From the NCBI GenBank assembly GCA_029207755.1, contig JARCOQ010000016.1, positions 6,682,501-6,746,500 on the forward strand: a stretch of 64,000 nucleotides of DNA, read 5' to 3'. A model generated the notes under the pieces. The model searched no databases. It saw only the letters and a list, made by a program, of their open reading frames with translations, and was not told the DNA's origin. This document shows, piece by piece, positions 61,101 to 64,000 of the stretch. The position numbers and the translations under genes are program-made. This DNA is from Chamaea fasciata (taxonomy: Eukaryota > Chordata > Aves > Passeriformes > Sylviidae). How positions within the stretch are numbered: the stretch's first letter is position 1; each line of letters starts with the position of its first letter.

Positions 61101-63389
61101 AGGGGAAACTCAGAGCACAGCCAAAACCTCCCCCACAAATCTACTCAGGGGCTGGTCAGCTCTTCCACGTGGTGTGGTGTTGATATCATTCCTAAGGACT
61201 TGTATGCAGATCAGCCTTCAGTTTGCTCCAGCCCTGCTCTCCAAGACCCTGCCTTATGTTGCAGAGGATCAAATAAACCAAGATACAGCAGTGTCTCCTG
61301 GATGAAAAACCCCCATATGAAACAGCCACTTCCAGCTTGCAAATTCCAAAGGGTGATCCACACTGTTAGTTATCCGAATACATCTATGGATTGTGATCCT
61401 GGAAGGCCAATTTTAGCTGCTGAAACAGCACTTAAGGGAGGTTTATTTCATCCCATCCAACAGACGAAGTCACAAAGAAAAGAGATCTACATAAGAACAC
61501 GAGAAAAGGGATGTAAGATGTATTTGTTTTGTTAGAAAGGGCAAAAAGCCTAAATAAATCCACAAGGCACCACAGTGCAGGAGGGAGACTCTGGGCTGCA
61601 TTCATGTTAAATGTCAAGGTTTACCACTGCATTAAATGCTGTTTGCTCATCACCTGACTTTACAGAAAGGTGTTGGCTTAGTGACTCTTCTTCACAACAC
61701 CATGTTCATTCTGCCACGAAGGTTATTTGGCACAAAACGTCCTGGCAGCAGAATAGATTTAAGAAGTTAATTCTGAATACACAAGGGCTCAAAACAATCC
61801 AGGTGTTTATCAGGTACAAGTTTTACCAATCTCAATTTATCCAACTTCCAATTGCCACATTCTTTCAACCCTAACTGCAGTAACAGCAGAATAGTGAGCA
61901 GCTCTTCACATGGAATAGACGATTGCTATTTTACTACTAGTTGGAAAGTCCACCAAAACTTCTTAAGAAACTTGAGGGCAAAGCTGAAGCCGTCAGGTGG
62001 TTCCTGAGAAGCACTGTAGTTTCATTTTTAATTTTCCATCAAAGATTTTAAAGGTATTTCATCTTAAAACTTTGTCATTTCAGCCCTCAGAACAAAAAGA
62101 GCTACAGCTTTTGAGCACCTCAAGAGCACAGCTGTCTTAATCATTGCCAGACTGAGAATAGTTTACCTTAAAGTTAGCTTTTGCCAAAAGCAATCTTTCC
62201 ATTGAATCTGCAGCTAGTAATTCTTTCTGTATTTCCATGCAATGACTCGAGATTGTGATAATGAAACAGAGAGAAGAGGTTAAAGGAGTGTGGGAAGAGA
62301 AAAACGTTCACCCAGAAGAATAAATGAAGCAACCTGGGCTGCTGCCAAAGGAGCACTCATCTCTATTTATTCCATGGAGGACGGAAGTCATCTTAGCAAG
62401 AAAAGAAACTGCTGTGGGATAGTGTCATGCCTACACGACTTCCTACACTGCTTATTTTTTTTTTTTCCTTCCAGACTTCAGGACATTTCTCTAAAAAGCT
62501 TATGTACACACAGATAAGCAGCTATGTTCTACCAAGCTAACTGAAAGGTTTTTTTTTTTTAAATGCTAGCAACACAAGGAACACTCTGACCTCCTCACCA
62601 ACTTGTTCTGAACACGCTGTGTGTTGAAAGACTCGATTTTCAGCACTTAAAAAATGCTGTACGAGGTGTTTGTTGAGGTACTTGAGTGTCTCAGGATGTC
62701 ACTCATCCCACAGCCCCTACAGGAGGATGGGGAACACAGCCAACCATGCATTGGCCAATGTGAGGTGGGGGGAGGATGTGGAAAGCACTGCTGATGTCAG
62801 CCTGAAGCATCTCTGTCTCCTCACAGGGGACAGCCCTTCCCAGGCCAATTCCTGTGCTCAGCACTGTGGAGGAGCAAAGCTGGGCAGGAAATGTGCTGTG
62901 GAAGAGGCTTTTCCCACGGTACTGAGATGAATTCTCTTCCATGAGGGATCCCTCTGCAACAGGGAAGAGCACCATGGAAACAGAGAACAGGTTCCACCAT
63001 CTCGTCCCCTTCCACAGACATCTCCCAGGGAAAGCACACTGGTAAGGGAGTGCAGGAGATCACAGATATATTTAGGGCAAGTCCACGCTGGAGCAAGCAA
63101 TATAGGCCAACACTTTGCCTTTAGCTTTTTTTAGTTATTGGCTTTCCTTTCCGGAAAGCAGGAAATGCCAAGGATTGTGTCACGATTTTTTTTTTTTTAA
63201 ACACCCTAAGACGATACAAGCAGACACATTAGAATAAAAACAGATCTGCAGCTGAACCCCGTGTTAGCATGACTCCATTGCTCAATTCCATTTACCAGGC
63301 TGGTTAAATGAGCAGGCCAGTTTCCCCAACACTGCAAAGCTCCCTACACAGGCACGGCCATTATATAGTTAATTGGTATTAGAGCTGTG

Positions 63390-63510
63390 AACTAAAGCCA
63401 CTTTAATTACAAATGAATGTTCACACAGGGTTTTAATGTAGTTTAACTAGAATGGCCTTAATTCAGTGTTGTTTCATTCACTTTAGTGCATTTAAAGTGG
63501 TTTAACTAAT
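63390..63510. repeat. AT-rich element with internal inverted and direct repeats
   Basis: CCACTTTAAT at 63398-63407 faces TTTAAAGTGG at 63491-63500, and GTTTAACTA occurs at 63441 and 63500. The composition resembles an old palindromic transposon remnant or a conserved noncoding element. The family is not recognised. Confidence 0.4.
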
Positions 63511-64000
63511 CTGTTTTGAATTTATTCCTCCTGTTAATTCAGATTAATCTCTCAAGTGTAAGCAACAACTAAGAAGAAGGCTAGGTTGATTAAAGATTCA
63601 TCATCATTTCGTCTATACTAACATTGTGACCCCTTATTTCATCATTAAAGACTTTCAGCTCTGCCTTTATACTTGGTCCAACTCACACAAGCCAGCAGTG
63701 TAGAGGCCAAAAAGACACAACTTGCTGATCCTTGGCTTATTGCAGCAACCAACTCAAAATAATCTCTACGAAGGTTTTGAGAGCTGTGGTTGAATAATAC
63801 ATAGCTCAGGTATGTCTGCACACCTCAGTTTCCACAGGTTACACAGGGGCAGGTGCTAGAATTCATCAGAGCAGCTCATATCACACACCAAACAGAGATG
63901 GAAAGCACAGAGTAGAACGGATTTGCTTAACAATTGGGTTGGATATTTTTTCCTGCCCATGAATGCAGATCTAAGCTGTGCTAATCAGCAGTGAACACTG

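Larger units (their letters stand above)
57663..64000 (-). other. TTYH3: TTYH3 intron 1 (partial)
   Basis: The rest of the window after exon 2. No sequence resembling the tweety N-terminal exon and no CpG island was found, so the first exon and promoter lie beyond the right edge. It holds an LTR-like element, A/T homopolymer runs (for example near 60,177-60,197 and 62,455-62,467) and an AT-rich inverted-repeat element near 63,390-63,510. Confidence 0.75.

Noticed and set aside
57663..64000. TTYH3 first coding exon
   Set aside because: No frame resembles the expected N-terminus and there is no CpG island, so it lies outside the window.
1..64000. CRISPR arrays, tRNA, rRNA and operon-type features
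   Set aside because: No spaced direct-repeat arrays, cloverleaf or rRNA sequence was seen; the DNA is eukaryotic.

Overview
The window reads as vertebrate nuclear DNA, most probably from a bird. It holds two conserved multi-exon genes with canonical GT-AG introns, a CpG-island promoter, long AT-rich introns and one avian-type retroviral LTR. I found no prokaryotic signals. The gene calls rest on protein family features that I recognise by eye; the species cannot be fixed.

Layout. Positions 1-3190 lie upstream of LFNG and hold a CpG-dense block, three CACGTG E-boxes and a near-identical 28-bp pair. Positions 3266-12933 (+) carry the complete LFNG (lunatic fringe) coding region in 8 exons, 367 codons plus stop. 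All joins keep the frame. A GC-rich promoter with a TTTAAA box lies just upstream, and a ~1.6 kb 3'UTR ends near 14,525. Positions ~14,530-20,050 are intergenic, with an (AAATG)12 microsatellite and no convincing gene. From ~20,055 to beyond the right edge runs TTYH3 (tweety homolog 3) on the minus strand. Its 3'UTR is about 5.6 kb. Coding exons 2-14 (483 codons plus stop) lie between 57,662 and 25,699. The first coding exon, about 41 residues by comparison with the family, is not in the window. The last 6.3 kb is TTYH3 intron 1 and contains an antisense solo-LTR-like element and an AT-rich inverted-repeat element.

The genes are not an operon and have separate jobs. LFNG is a Golgi beta-1,3-N-acetylglucosaminyltransferase that modifies O-fucose on Notch and takes part in the vertebrate segmentation clock. 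TTYH3 is a five-span membrane protein of the tweety family. They converge tail to tail, about 5.5 kb apart. As I recall the human map, both genes point the same way there with BRAT1 and IQCE between them, so this window may sit at an inversion junction.

The most interesting points are regulatory. They are a miR-125-type 8-mer, a miR-200-type 7-mer and a Pumilio element in the LFNG 3'UTR, the paired 28-mers and E-boxes upstream, a perfect 16-bp SOXE-dimer-like palindrome in LFNG intron 1, and the convergent gene arrangement. I found no wholly new biological system.
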